Shown here: positions 27,899-37,225 of the stretch, piece after piece
Layout of the letters: the number at the start of each line of letters is the position of its first letter
Numbering within the stretch: position 1 is the stretch's first letter
Assembly: GCA_958296025.1 (NCBI GenBank)
Contig: OY282430.1
Location: forward strand, 3,772,477 to 3,836,476
Origin: an uncultured Pseudomonadales bacterium
Lineage (GTDB): Bacteria; Pseudomonadota; Gammaproteobacteria; Pseudomonadales; Azotimanducaceae
Direction: 5' to 3'
Length of the DNA stretch: 64,000 bases
Program-made: the position numbers and the translations under genes
Notes under the pieces: model-generated
Told to the model about the DNA's origin: nothing
The model's database searches: none
The model's input: only the letters and a program-made list of their open reading frames with translations

Positions 27899-29281
27899 TT
27901 AGCGTTTGTCGATGACGATCTCCCCAGCCTTGATGACCACCTGTGGGGAAAAGATGGCGTCAATGTTCTGCAGCGGGTCGCTGTCGAGCATGATGACGTC
28001 GGCAAACTTGCCCGGCTCAATGGTGCCGGTGGCGTCTGGTGTTAGAGGATGCCTAGCGGCGTTGCCGGTGGTCATTTGGATCACCTCCATCTCGCTGAAG
28101 CCGGCCTTGACCAAGGTGCGGGCTTCGTTCAGCAGCATGTCCCGGGGATGAGGGTCGATGCCTAGGCCGAAGTAGTCAGTGCCGAAGATCAAGGTTACGC
28201 CGGCGTCGGCCATGGCCCGCAGGCTTAGCCCGATGCTGGCCAGCATGGCGTTCCACTGCTCCTGCATTTCCGGCGGCGCATCCGGCATTCTCCGCTCCTC
28301 ATCGAGGAAACCGATGGTGGTGGTTGTGGGCACGTCAAAGCGGTTGAGCACGGCCGGCAGATATTCACCATCCGGAGTTTGGTAGCTGCCATCCGCCATC
28401 GTGGTGAAGTGGACCAAGCCGTCAACGCCGGCCTTCACAACCTCCCATGTGTCCGCGATCACGAAGGTGTGCGCCAACGCCTTTACGCCCTGCTTGTGGG
28501 CTTCGTCAATGACTGCCTCCATCACCTCCTTTTTGAGATGGGGAGTGGAATCACCGAAGGTTCCGGGCGCACCGTCCTCCCGCTGCCCGTCATAGACTAT
28601 CTTGACCCCGTCCACGCCGCCGGCGACTAGGGTGCGGACGCCTTCCCGGGCCACTTCCGGGTCGTCCGTGGCCACGGTAATTGACTGTATGCACCAAGGA
28701 TCGCTGTTGCAGACGGTAGAGGCCGGATGCCCGCCCGGCGCCGTGAACAGCCGCCCGGTGATGTAAAGGCGCGGCCCCAGGACCTTGCCGGAACGCAGGC
28801 TTTCCCGCATCTCCAAGCCCCAAGGGAAGTGGGTGCCGGGGTCGATAATGGTGGTGACGCCGCTTTCCAGGTACCGCAGCATTTGCGTGCCGAAGTTGCC
28901 CTTCATGAAGGCGCGAATCTTGTCGTCGCTGTAAACCGCCCACTTGGGGTCCGGATAGCCGGAGCCCATTTCCTCCGGTGGCACGGGGAACTCCATTGAC
29001 GAATGCACATGCGCATCGGTGAGGCCCGGTAGGACAGTCTTGCCCTTGGCGTTAATGAACTGGGCGCCCTTGACGTCAATCTCGTCCGTGCCGACGGACT
29101 GCACACGGCCGCCAGACAGCAGGATGTTGACGCCGTCTCGGGGTGGAGCGCCGGTACCGTCGATCAGGCGGGCGTTGGCAATGACCAAGTCCGTCGCCAA
29201 AGGTTGTTGGGCGAACAAGAGCAACGCCAAGGCGGAAACGAGGGTCCGCCCTAAGCGGGATGCAATTTTGCGTTCTCTCAT
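27899..29281 (-). CDS. Exported amidohydrolase (imidazolonepropionase-like)
   Basis: 460 residues from ATG 29281, seven bases after GGAG. Signal peptide MRERKIASRLGRTLVSALALLLFAQQPLA. Metal-dependent hydrolase of the amidohydrolase superfamily: HxH in LPGLTDAHVHSS, histidine in VKALAHTFV, and the metal-binding aspartate in LIFGTDYFGLGIDPH; the terminal beta domain reads GTIEPGKFADVIMLD. Periplasmic members hydrolyse peptides, amides or lactones. It begins 22 bases after the TonB receptor gene, suggesting one operon in which the receptor imports a compound that the enzyme processes. Confidence 0.9.
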   Translation of the reverse strand: MRERKIASRLGRTLVSALALLLFAQQPLATDLVIANARLIDGTGAPPRDGVNILLSGGRVQSVGTDEIDVKGAQFINAKGKTVLPGLTDAHVHSSMEFPVPPEEMGSGYPDPKWAVYSDDKIRAFMKGNFGTQMLRYLESGVTTIIDPGTHFPWGLEMRESLRSGKVLGPRLYITGRLFTAPGGHPASTVCNSDPWCIQSITVATDDPEVAREGVRTLVAGGVDGVKIVYDGQREDGAPGTFGDSTPHLKKEVMEAVIDEAHKQGVKALAHTFVIADTWEVVKAGVDGLVHFTTMADGSYQTPDGEYLPAVLNRFDVPTTTTIGFLDEERRMPDAPPEMQEQWNAMLASIGLSLRAMADAGVTLIFGTDYFGLGIDPHPRDMLLNEARTLVKAGFSEMEVIQMTTGNAARHPLTPDATGTIEPGKFADVIMLDSDPLQNIDAIFSPQVVIKAGEIVIDKR

Positions 29282-29303
29282 GGTTTTCTCCGCGGGGCGC
29301 ATC

Positions 29304-31748
29304 CTAGAAGGTCTTGCTCAGGTTCAAGCCAATGGTGCGCGGATAGGTGGTGATGTAGGTTGGGCTGTTGGGGCGAATGTCCGGGAAGAACTCCTTGCGG
29401 TCTTCGTAAGTGATTAAGCCGTCCTCATCGAACAGGTTGTTGGCGTACAGGGTCGCGCTCCAGCCGCCCCACTCCTCGCCGCTGACGCCCAAGCGCAGGC
29501 CCACCAAGTGGTAGTCGCCCACGTCGTCGCCAAAGGGGGAACGGGGATTGTCGTCGGAAAAGGCTTCGCCCGTGTAGGACCAGTCCAGCATCACGAACGC
29601 CTGCCGGCCGAAAGCCGGGAAGCCATATTGAATGTTCCCGCTCAGGGTCCAATCGCCGACTTGCTCCAAGGGATCGCCGTCCCGCCCGTTCCGCTCTGGG
29701 TCCCCTACGCCAAGGCTGCCGTCGGGGTTTAAGCCGGGGATGTCCGCCGTGTATTCGGCATCCGCCCACTGGGCGCCGAACTGCGCCTGCAGACCAGCGA
29801 TGGCGAAGGGCGCATAGGTCACCTCCAGCTCAAAGCCCTTGATGTCGGCGCCGCCTTCTTCAAGGTTCAGGAACAGGAAGAACAGGCCGGTCGGGTCGGG
29901 GACGAAAACCTGCAGGTTTTCGATCTCGACGAGGTAGAAGGCGGTGTTGACCACCAGTTGCCGGTCCAGCAGATCCATCTTCAAGCCGGCCTCGTAATTG
30001 GTGACCGTGTCCGGCTCGAAGCCGATGGGCAGAAACTCGGCTGTCCTCAAGGGATTTACGCCGCCCTCCCGAAACCCTTCGCTCCAGGTGGCGTAGCCCA
30101 GGATGTCGTCAGTGAAGTCAAAGGACGCGGTGACCTTGAGGATGGTGTCGCTGAAACTCGACGACTGGTTGGCCTCCGCAAGCGGCACCCCTAGGAGCAG
30201 GTTGGTGAAGTCCGGCTTGAGCAGCTTGGTTTCCTCTATTTCGTTGTCCAGGTCAAACCAGCGCACCCCGAAGTCCAGCATGAACCGCTCCGCAACCTGC
30301 CAGTTGACCTCCCCGAATACGGCCGTGTGGGTGAAGTCCCGCTCAAACTGAGTGTCGAAAATGACGCCGCTGCCCAAGCTGGCCAACACCCCTGGAATGC
30401 CCACGATGTTCTCCAGGAACCACATCGTGTTCACAAAGCTCTCCTGCGGCTGACCCTGGTACAGCAAATCCAAGCCCGTGAGGCCAGGTGCCGGGGCGAC
30501 CACCGCGGCTCTTTGGCGGAACAGGCTCTCCCGGTTTTGATAGAAGAAGCCGGCCACGAAATTGAACGGACCGCCGAGACGCGAGGAGAACAGCAGCTCC
30601 TGACTGAACTGCTCCGTGTCTTGGGCGGTGCCCACCGGCAGCACCGAATCCGGACTGAAAAACCGCCCGCCGGAGAAATCGGAGCCTTCAAAGGCCGTGT
30701 TGACGTCGCGGATGAACCAGGAAGTGGCGCTGGTGAAGGTGCCGAAGTCAAATTCGTGCCGCACGTTCAAGGCGTAGATGTCCATGTCGCCAACGTAGGG
30801 CGTGACCGTGCCTTGTGTGGAGATGCGCTGGCTGTTGCTGCTTGTGGTGATGACCGTGGAGTCCGGCGGCTCGGTGCCAACCGCCGGGTTGACGTAGCAG
30901 ACATGCACAGCGGGGTTGCAAAGCGGATTCCACTCAGGGCGGTCGCCCACCTCGGTGTTCTGCCGCCAGTAGGACCCGGTGACCGTCAGCGCATCCGTGG
31001 CGTTCCAGCGCAGAATGGCCCGGCCGCCGTCCACCTCTTGGTAGTTGGTGCCGTCGATGCCCAGGAACAGGTTGTCGGTGACGCCGTCCCGGTCCATCCA
31101 AAAGCCGACGACGCGCAGGCCCAGCCGGTCTTCGACCAAGGGAATGTCGATCACCCCGTCAAAGGCGTAATTGGCGCCGCCCCCTTGGCCGACGCCAGCG
31201 AAATCGGCGTTGAGGCTGCCTTCAAACTCCCGCATGTTGGGCTTGTTGGTGACGAAGCGGATGGTGCCGCCGACCGATCCGGCGCCGTACAGGGTGCCTT
31301 GCGGCCCGCGCAGGATCTCGATGCGCTCCAAGTCCACGACGCGGAAGTCCGGCTGGCCGTCGCCATTGCCGCCCTGCCCCCAGCCGGTGGTGGGGATGTC
31401 ATCGTAGTACAGGCCCACACTGGCGCTGCCGGCGAGGTTGACGCCGCGGATGATGAAGCGCTTCTCGCCGGGGCCTTCGTCCTCGGCTTGAATCCCGGTC
31501 CGACGGGCGAAGCCGTAAAAGTCGTCCGCCCCAACGTCGTCGAGAAACTCCCCGTTGACCACCGAGATGTTGTAGGCCACGTCCTGGGCGGCAACCGCCC
31601 CCCGTTTCGTGGCGGTCACAAAGACTTCCTCTATGACGGGACCTGCCCCGGGTGCTTCGGTTGCGTCTTGGGCCAAGGCCGTCATCGATAGGCAACAAGC
31701 CAACAAAACGCCAAAACTGGAAGCAGTTCCATGATCCTTCACCGACAT
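29304..31748 (-). CDS. TonB-dependent outer-membrane receptor
   Basis: 814 residues from ATG 31748, five bases after AGGAGGTG. Signal peptide ends about ALAQ; the plug domain begins EEVFVTATKR and includes NLAGSASVGLYYDD and LRGPQGTLYGAGSVGG (TonB-plug signature). The rest is a 22-strand barrel; loops are glycine/asparagine rich and the protein ends LNLSKTF with terminal Phe, as required for outer-membrane insertion. It resembles receptors of marine and aquatic proteobacteria that take up organic substrates rather than siderophores. Partner amidohydrolase downstream. Confidence 0.95.
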   Translation of the reverse strand: MSVKDHGTASSFGVLLACCLSMTALAQDATEAPGAGPVIEEVFVTATKRGAVAAQDVAYNISVVNGEFLDDVGADDFYGFARRTGIQAEDEGPGEKRFIIRGVNLAGSASVGLYYDDIPTTGWGQGGNGDGQPDFRVVDLERIEILRGPQGTLYGAGSVGGTIRFVTNKPNMREFEGSLNADFAGVGQGGGANYAFDGVIDIPLVEDRLGLRVVGFWMDRDGVTDNLFLGIDGTNYQEVDGGRAILRWNATDALTVTGSYWRQNTEVGDRPEWNPLCNPAVHVCYVNPAVGTEPPDSTVITTSSNSQRISTQGTVTPYVGDMDIYALNVRHEFDFGTFTSATSWFIRDVNTAFEGSDFSGGRFFSPDSVLPVGTAQDTEQFSQELLFSSRLGGPFNFVAGFFYQNRESLFRQRAAVVAPAPGLTGLDLLYQGQPQESFVNTMWFLENIVGIPGVLASLGSGVIFDTQFERDFTHTAVFGEVNWQVAERFMLDFGVRWFDLDNEIEETKLLKPDFTNLLLGVPLAEANQSSSFSDTILKVTASFDFTDDILGYATWSEGFREGGVNPLRTAEFLPIGFEPDTVTNYEAGLKMDLLDRQLVVNTAFYLVEIENLQVFVPDPTGLFFLFLNLEEGGADIKGFELEVTYAPFAIAGLQAQFGAQWADAEYTADIPGLNPDGSLGVGDPERNGRDGDPLEQVGDWTLSGNIQYGFPAFGRQAFVMLDWSYTGEAFSDDNPRSPFGDDVGDYHLVGLRLGVSGEEWGGWSATLYANNLFDEDGLITYEDRKEFFPDIRPNSPTYITTYPRTIGLNLSKTF

Positions 31749-31781
31749 ATTCACCTCCTGCCATCGTGCCCGAGTCCCGCA

Positions 31782-31810
31782 TTCAAACATCAGCAGCAAC
31801 TTCGTGTCAA
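31782..31810 (-). promoter_or_regulatory. Possible sigma-70 promoter for the TonB receptor operon
   Basis: On the minus strand a perfect TTGACA (31810-31805) is followed after 17 bases by TTTGAA (31787-31782), a poor -10. It lies about 34 bases before the receptor start codon. Confidence 0.3.
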
Positions 31811-31893
31811 GCATTTTATACTTGGTGTGGAAAAATGTTGCGCCGCTTAGCGACCCTGGCCAGAGTGCGGTGCATGGATGCCAACTTGTCGGC

Positions 31894-32685
31894 CTAGGGG
31901 GCTTTTCGAGGCTGAATCCGTGGATGCCGCTCTGTCGGACTGAAACTTTCGCTGGGGCGGTCACGCAACTTAAGCGTTCGCAACGCCTCCAATCCCACTG
32001 GCGCTCCGCCAAACTCCCGCATAGCGTCGAGCAGGGCATCCCATAGGTATTCCGCCGAACTGGCATCGCTTAGGATGTGGAAGCAGGGCGTGGTGCCCAA
32101 GTCTTGGCGCAGGATGATGGCGTTGACCCGGGCCAGCGAGGTTTGCGCGACGTCGCATAGCCCGAAGGAGCGGCTGCTTAGGTCAACGGCGCAGAGTTTG
32201 GCAAGGGCTTCGGACGCCAGTGCGCCGCTGAGGGCCAGCCAGCAGTGGCTGTCGGCGTGGGGCAGCGGATGGACGCTTTCTGCGGCATCCGACGGCCAGT
32301 TGCCTTGGAGGGTTGCGAAGAGTCCGGGGTCCGCCTCCAAACCCTGAAGGATCAAAAACTCCTGCTCCGACAGGCGGGCAATCAAGCCGCCGTCTTCCTG
32401 CGCCACCGCTTTGTTGGGCCTGTTTGGCGGTTGCCGGCCGGCGTCGGCAAGCCATTGCGGCGCATTGGGGCCGGCGCAGCCGCTGCGCGGCCATGTGGAC
32501 AGGTCCGCCAGCCCCAACCTTTCGGCAAGGTCACGTTCAACCCTGGGGTCGGCGTATGCCGCCACTGCGAGGACGCCCTCATAGTCGGCAAAGGCTGCAT
32601 CTAGGTCCAGATGCCGGCGATATAGCTGGCTGCGCCGCTGGAAGGCGGTTGGCGATGCGCCTGTTGCGCCGGGGGAAGCCTGCAT
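31894..32685 (-). CDS. soxG: Sarcosine oxidase gamma subunit-like
   Basis: 263 residues from ATG 32685 (a GTG directly before it touches the soxA stop). The C-terminal two-thirds match the SoxG family: WLALSGALASEALAKLCAVDLSSRSF, AQTSLARVNAIILRQD and FHILSDASSAEYLWDALLDAMREFG. In heterotetrameric sarcosine oxidase the gamma subunit helps enclose the folate site of the alpha subunit. It is the last gene of soxBDAG. The N-terminal 70 residues are less conserved. Confidence 0.88.
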   Translation of the reverse strand: MQASPGATGASPTAFQRRSQLYRRHLDLDAAFADYEGVLAVAAYADPRVERDLAERLGLADLSTWPRSGCAGPNAPQWLADAGRQPPNRPNKAVAQEDGGLIARLSEQEFLILQGLEADPGLFATLQGNWPSDAAESVHPLPHADSHCWLALSGALASEALAKLCAVDLSSRSFGLCDVAQTSLARVNAIILRQDLGTTPCFHILSDASSAEYLWDALLDAMREFGGAPVGLEALRTLKLRDRPSESFSPTERHPRIQPRKAP

Positions 32686-32687
32686 CA

Positions 32688-35594
32688 CTACATTTCCTGC
32701 CGCTTGCCTTGCGGATCGTAGAACGGCGTTGCCGACACTTTCGCCTTGACCCTAACGCCGCCGCTCCACTTAATGTCTATCTCGGTGCTTGGATTGGCGG
32801 CTTTTGGGGGAAGGTAGGCCAACCCGATGGGCTTTTGCAGAGTCGGTGACCAACTGCAGGAGGTGACGCGGCCAATCATGCGGTTGCCATCCAGCACCAG
32901 ATGGCCTTCCAGGGGCATGGGCACCTCCGAGTCATGCACGACGAAGCCGGCCAGCACTCGTCTCAAGGGCTTTTTCGCCAGCTCCTCCAGGGTGCGGCCG
33001 CCGACGAAAAAGGGCTTTTTGCGGGAAACAGCCCAGTCCATCCCCAACTCCGAAGGATGGGTCATGGCATCGGTGTCTTGGCCGACGATGATGTGGCCCT
33101 TCTCCAGCCGCAGAACCCGTTGCGCCTCAACGCCGAAGGGTTGGATGCCGAGGCTTTTGCCGGCGTCCATCAAGGCGTCCCAAAGCGCTTCGCCGCAGTG
33201 TTGCGGCGCATGGATCTCGTAGCCGAGTTCGCCGACGAACCCCACCCGCAGCAGCCGTGCCGGGATGCCGGCGACCTTGCCTTCACGCACCCCCATGAAT
33301 GGGAAGGCTTGTGTACTTAAGTCCAAGCCCTCGCAAAGGCTTTGCAGCACCGCTCTAGAGTTGGGGCCGGCAAGGTTGACGCCGCACCAAGCGGAGGTGA
33401 CGTTGGCGATGTCAACGTCAAGCCGCCACTCGGCGTTCCAGCGCAGCATGGCTTGGCAGACCCGGTCGACGGCGCCGGTGGTGGCGGTGACGTAGTATTG
33501 GCGTTCGTGCAGACGGCAGGCCACTCCGTCGTCAATGATCACGCCGGCCTCGTTGGTCAGCAGGGCATAGCGGCCCCGACCTACTGGTTGCTTGGCGAAG
33601 ACATAGGTGTACATGCGGTTGAGAAATTCCCCGGCGTCGGCGCCGCGCACCTCGATTCCGCCCAAGGTCGATACGTCCACCAAGCCGACGTTCTTGCGCA
33701 CATTGATCACTTCGGCGCCCACCGCGACCGCTTGGCCGCCCTTCGGCCCGTAGTAGGCCGGCCGCAGCCACGCGCCGGCCTGCAGCATCTGCGCCCCGGC
33801 TTCCAGGTGGCGGTGGTGCATGTTGCTGCGCCGCACCGGGTAAAAACTGCGCCCGGCATTGTGCGCTAGCTGCTCGGCGGCAAAGGGCGGGCGGGCCGTG
33901 GTCACGCCGGTTTGCGCCACCGTTTTGCCGGTGGCGGCGGCCACTAGGCGGGCCACCGCCAAGGCGGAGTGCCGCCCTTGGGAAGGCCCCATGCCGCAAG
34001 TGGAGTAGCGCTTCACCAACTGCACATGCTCGTAGCCGTCCTTAGCGGCGTTGAGAATGTCACAGATCTGCAAGTCCTCGTCGTAGTCCACGAACTCCTT
34101 GCCCTTGGGGTGGGGGAAAATGGGCCAAGGAAAATTTGGGCTGCCGCCCCTGTTCGCCACCGGTTCGGGAACTGTATCGCCGGATTGGCCAAGCGCCCGC
34201 GTTGCAGCGCTTGCAGCGTGGCGGGCGTCAGCCATCACCGCATTTAGGTCCCAAACGCCGTTGACTGAGCCGGCGACCCGCACGGATTCCGGCAGGCCGC
34301 GTAAGTGGAAAATGGCGGTTTCGTCGTCGTAGCTCAGTTGGCCGCCGGCTTGGCAACTCAATTGGTAGGTGGGGGTGTAGCCCACCGCCATGCACAGTAG
34401 ATCGCAATCAATGGCCTCGCCTTGTGCAACGCACCTGCCCTGATCGAGAATCCGGCGCACTTCGACCGCCGCCAGGTGGCCACCGAAGGCCCGGGCTTCA
34501 TAGACCGCATGGCCAGTCTTGACTGCAATGCCTCGTTGGTTGGCTGCTTGGGTGAACTCATCAGGGTTCGGCTGGCGGCGCAAATCCACGATGGCCTGAA
34601 CCACCACCCCAGCCTCCTGCAGGTCCAGCGCCACGCCGTAGCCGTGGCTGTTGCCGGTCAGCACCACCGCCTTGCGCCCGGGGCGAACCGCGTGGAGGCG
34701 CATCAGGCGCTGCGCCGCGCTGCCAAGCATCACGCCGGGCAGATCGTTGCTGCGGAACACCGCCGGCTGCTCCAAGGCACCGACGCACAACAGGACTTGC
34801 GCGGCCCGCACCTTGTAAAGACGGTGGCCCTTGACCACCGCCAGCCAGTTGTCCGCAAACCAGCCGTTGCACAGGGCGTCAACCAAGATGTCGATGTTGG
34901 CTTTGGCCTCCACCTTGGTGATGAGCTCCTGGCGCAGAGCTTCCCCGCGGCGGCCTTCCGCATCAAAGCGGGCGTAGGCGAGCGAGCCGCCCAAAAGAGG
35001 ATTTTCGTCCACCAGCAGCACCCGTGCATTCGCTTGGGCCGCGGCAAGCGCCGCCACCAGCCCCGCCGGACCGCCGCCAACCACGGCGACGTCGTAGAAC
35101 TTGTATTGCTTGTCGTGATGCTCCGATTGGTGGTTCGGGTCCAATGCGCCCAACCCGGCCACCTTGCGCATCAGCGGCGCCCATTTATCCCAAGCGCCCT
35201 TCGGTCTGAAGAACGCCTTGTAGTAGAAGCCCACCGGCAGGAACTTGGCGAAGCGCCCGAGCAGGGCGAGCCGATCGGTTGCCAAGGTGCCGCGGTAGTT
35301 CTGGCCGAACACGCAAAGGCCCTCGCTGACCCGGCGGCGGTCAGCCAAGGCGTTAGGTTCGCCAGGCAGTTGCACTAGAGTGTTGGCGTCTTGCCCGGCC
35401 ATGGACAGCATTCCCCGCGGCCGGTGGTACTTGAAGGAGCGGCTGAGCAGCCAATGCCCATTGGCCGCTAAGGCACTGGCGATGCTGTCCCCGGCAAGCC
35501 CCTTGAATGGCTTGTTTTCAAAGCTGAAGGAGACAGGCTTGCGCCGGTCGATCAGCAGCCCATAGGGGGCCGGCAGGCGGTTGACGGTGGCCAC
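32688..35594 (-). CDS. soxA: Sarcosine oxidase alpha subunit
   Basis: 968 residues from a GTG whose G is also the last base of the soxD stop. N-terminal 2Fe-2S-ferredoxin-like segment with the family signature GLAGDSIASALAANGHWLLSRSFKYHRPRGM shortened here in quotation to its core SRSFKYHRPRGM; dinucleotide site VAVVGGGPAGLVAAL near residue 170; C-terminal GcvT-like aminomethyltransferase/folate domain (about residues 580-960; GVREGKVAGIPARLLRVG and GYEIHAP). With SoxB, SoxD and SoxG it oxidises sarcosine to glycine, passing the methyl carbon to tetrahydrofolate. The gene is intact and full length. Confidence 0.95.
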   Translation of the reverse strand: MATVNRLPAPYGLLIDRRKPVSFSFENKPFKGLAGDSIASALAANGHWLLSRSFKYHRPRGMLSMAGQDANTLVQLPGEPNALADRRRVSEGLCVFGQNYRGTLATDRLALLGRFAKFLPVGFYYKAFFRPKGAWDKWAPLMRKVAGLGALDPNHQSEHHDKQYKFYDVAVVGGGPAGLVAALAAAQANARVLLVDENPLLGGSLAYARFDAEGRRGEALRQELITKVEAKANIDILVDALCNGWFADNWLAVVKGHRLYKVRAAQVLLCVGALEQPAVFRSNDLPGVMLGSAAQRLMRLHAVRPGRKAVVLTGNSHGYGVALDLQEAGVVVQAIVDLRRQPNPDEFTQAANQRGIAVKTGHAVYEARAFGGHLAAVEVRRILDQGRCVAQGEAIDCDLLCMAVGYTPTYQLSCQAGGQLSYDDETAIFHLRGLPESVRVAGSVNGVWDLNAVMADARHAASAATRALGQSGDTVPEPVANRGGSPNFPWPIFPHPKGKEFVDYDEDLQICDILNAAKDGYEHVQLVKRYSTCGMGPSQGRHSALAVARLVAAATGKTVAQTGVTTARPPFAAEQLAHNAGRSFYPVRRSNMHHRHLEAGAQMLQAGAWLRPAYYGPKGGQAVAVGAEVINVRKNVGLVDVSTLGGIEVRGADAGEFLNRMYTYVFAKQPVGRGRYALLTNEAGVIIDDGVACRLHERQYYVTATTGAVDRVCQAMLRWNAEWRLDVDIANVTSAWCGVNLAGPNSRAVLQSLCEGLDLSTQAFPFMGVREGKVAGIPARLLRVGFVGELGYEIHAPQHCGEALWDALMDAGKSLGIQPFGVEAQRVLRLEKGHIIVGQDTDAMTHPSELGMDWAVSRKKPFFVGGRTLEELAKKPLRRVLAGFVVHDSEVPMPLEGHLVLDGNRMIGRVTSCSWSPTLQKPIGLAYLPPKAANPSTEIDIKWSGGVRVKAKVSATPFYDPQGKRQEM

Positions 35595-35895
35595 TAGGGT
35601 TTCTCGCCCCCGTCCTTGCCGGCGAACCTCCTCCCTTGCTTGAAGACCTCGGAAGGCGTAAAAGTGCGGATAACCTCATCGGTAAGCGTGTTGCGCTGCG
35701 CCAAAAACCAATAGGCTGTGGCCGTGTGGCACACCACTCGGTGACGATGCCGGCTCCATTGTCCGGGAAGAACAGATGTTCGGCCCATTGCTGGGCATCG
35801 GTCGCCGCCGGGTCCGGCATGGGACGGAGTTCGCCTCCGTAGGTGAACTCCGCAATGTTGCGCGGCCCGTTCAAAGGGCAGTTCAGCAGCTTCAT
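35594..35895 (-). pseudogene. soxD: Sarcosine oxidase delta subunit, frameshifted
   Basis: The N-terminal half reads MKLLNCPLNGPRNIAEFTYG ... HLFFPDNGAGIVTEW in one frame. The C-terminal half, CHTATAYWFLAQRNTLTDEV through FKQGRRF, continues in another frame. Joining them needs one extra base near 35731-35734 (GAGTGGTG-TGCCAC), which would restore a delta subunit of about 100 residues. Without it the upstream frame runs on into unrelated sequence. The cause may be a real deletion or a base-calling error. Zinc ligands of characterised SoxD (CPxCG and a late Cys) are replaced by CPLNG and Ala. It lies between soxB (10 bases) and soxA (one-base overlap). Confidence 0.85.
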
Positions 35896-35905
35896 GCGAT
35901 GCGAC

Positions 35906-37150
35906 TCAGTGGCCGGCCGCGGTCGCCCCGGCTTCGTTGATCTGCTCAAAGCGGTAAAAGCGCTCCAGCGCGAAGGGCTGAATCAGTTCCGGCGGCTTGC
36001 CGGTGGCAACCAGTTCAGCCATCGTCTTTGCGCAGATAGGCGTCGCCTTGAACCCCCAAGTGCCCCAGCCTGCGTCCAAATAGTAGTTGCGCACTGGGCT
36101 TAGGCCCATGATGGGGCTGTAGTCCGGCGTCATGTCCGTGGTTCCGGCCCATTGGCGCAGCACCTTGGCTTGGGCCAGAAAGGGCAGCAACTGCAGGATC
36201 GCTGAAGACAGGGCTTCTTTCTGCTCCAGGGTGGCTCTGCTGCCGTAGCGCGGATAGGGGTCCGAACCGCCACCGATCACGAACTCGCCGCGGGAGGTTT
36301 GATGGGTGTAAACATGCAGATGCGGCGAACTCACATGGGGCTTAAGCAGCGGCTTGTACGGCTGCGTCACCATCGCCTGAAGCGGATAGGAATGGGTGGG
36401 CAGGCGGATGCCGGCCATTTTCGCCACGATGGAACTGCTCCCGGCAACGGCCTGCACCACGCAGCCGCAGGCGATGCGGCCGCGGTTGGTCTTGACCGCA
36501 TGGACTACGCCGTTGGTGACTTCCACGGCTTGCACCGCGGTGCGCTGATGCAGTTCCACGCCTTGCTCGCAGGCGCTCCTAGCGTAGCCCCAGACGATGG
36601 CGTCGTGGCGGGCCGTGGCCGCATCGGCATGCCATAAGCCGGCCAAAATCGGATAGCGAACGTCTTCGGATAGGTTTAACTGCGGCACCAATTCACGAAT
36701 GGTTTGGCGGTCCACCAGTTCCGAGCGAACGCCTAGGTGCTGGTTGACCTCGGCGCGCCAGCGAAAGCTGCGGATGGCGGCGTCGCTGTGAGCTAGGGTC
36801 AGTTGTCCGCGGTTCTCTAGCATGATGTTGTAGTTAAGCTCGTTGCTCAAGCCTTGAAACAGCTTTAACGACTGCCGGTAAAAGGCGACCCCCTCCTCGG
36901 TTAGGTAGTTGGAGCGGATCACTGCGGTGTTGCGGGCTGTGTTGCCGCCGCCTAGGTAGCCCTTGTCGAGCAGGGCGACGTCGCGGATGCCGTGGCTCTT
37001 CGCCAGCTCGTGCGCAATGCCGGCGCCATGGGCGCCGGCGCCGATAATCACCACGTCGTAGCGCTTTTTTAGCGTCGTGCCGGAAGGGGTGAATTGGGGT
37101 TTTGCCGGGTAGCGCTTGCGGAACCCGTACTTCAACAGTCCAAAGGCCAT
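35906..37150 (-). CDS. soxB: Sarcosine oxidase beta subunit
   Basis: 414 residues from ATG 37150; upstream in-frame ATGs at 37180 and a start at 37240 would overlap the promoter region and operator. FAD/NAD-dependent amine oxidase fold: YDVVIIGAGAHGAGIAHELA dinucleotide site, and TARHDAIVWGYAR containing the His that carries covalent FMN in known SoxB. GWGTWGFKATPICAKTMAEL near the C-terminus is typical. It oxidises sarcosine at its FAD site within the SoxABDG complex. First gene of the operon, divergent from the acyl-CoA synthetase gene. Confidence 0.93.
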   Translation of the reverse strand: MAFGLLKYGFRKRYPAKPQFTPSGTTLKKRYDVVIIGAGAHGAGIAHELAKSHGIRDVALLDKGYLGGGNTARNTAVIRSNYLTEEGVAFYRQSLKLFQGLSNELNYNIMLENRGQLTLAHSDAAIRSFRWRAEVNQHLGVRSELVDRQTIRELVPQLNLSEDVRYPILAGLWHADAATARHDAIVWGYARSACEQGVELHQRTAVQAVEVTNGVVHAVKTNRGRIACGCVVQAVAGSSSIVAKMAGIRLPTHSYPLQAMVTQPYKPLLKPHVSSPHLHVYTHQTSRGEFVIGGGSDPYPRYGSRATLEQKEALSSAILQLLPFLAQAKVLRQWAGTTDMTPDYSPIMGLSPVRNYYLDAGWGTWGFKATPICAKTMAELVATGKPPELIQPFALERFYRFEQINEAGATAAGH

Positions 37151-37174
37151 GCTGTTGCGGCTCGCGTTAAATGG

Positions 37175-37187
37175 ATACATTATGTAT
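37175..37187. promoter_or_regulatory. Inverted repeat ATACATTATGTAT in the sox/CoA divergent region
   Basis: A perfect 13-base palindrome, of form ATAC-N5-GTAT, in the 75 bases between soxB and the acyl-CoA synthetase gene. The same form occurs at 51713-51725 next to the GntR regulator gene. A TATATT at 37185-37190 could be the -10 box of the plus-strand operon. A binding site for the GntR protein is inferred. Confidence 0.45.
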
Positions 37188-37225
37188 ATTAGTCTGTACG
37201 GAGCACACGGCAAGGATCTGGGTGC

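Noticed and set aside
30327-31691. 454-codon open frame on the plus strand opposite the TonB receptor
   Set aside because: Antisense shadow; no signal, domain or ribosome binding site.
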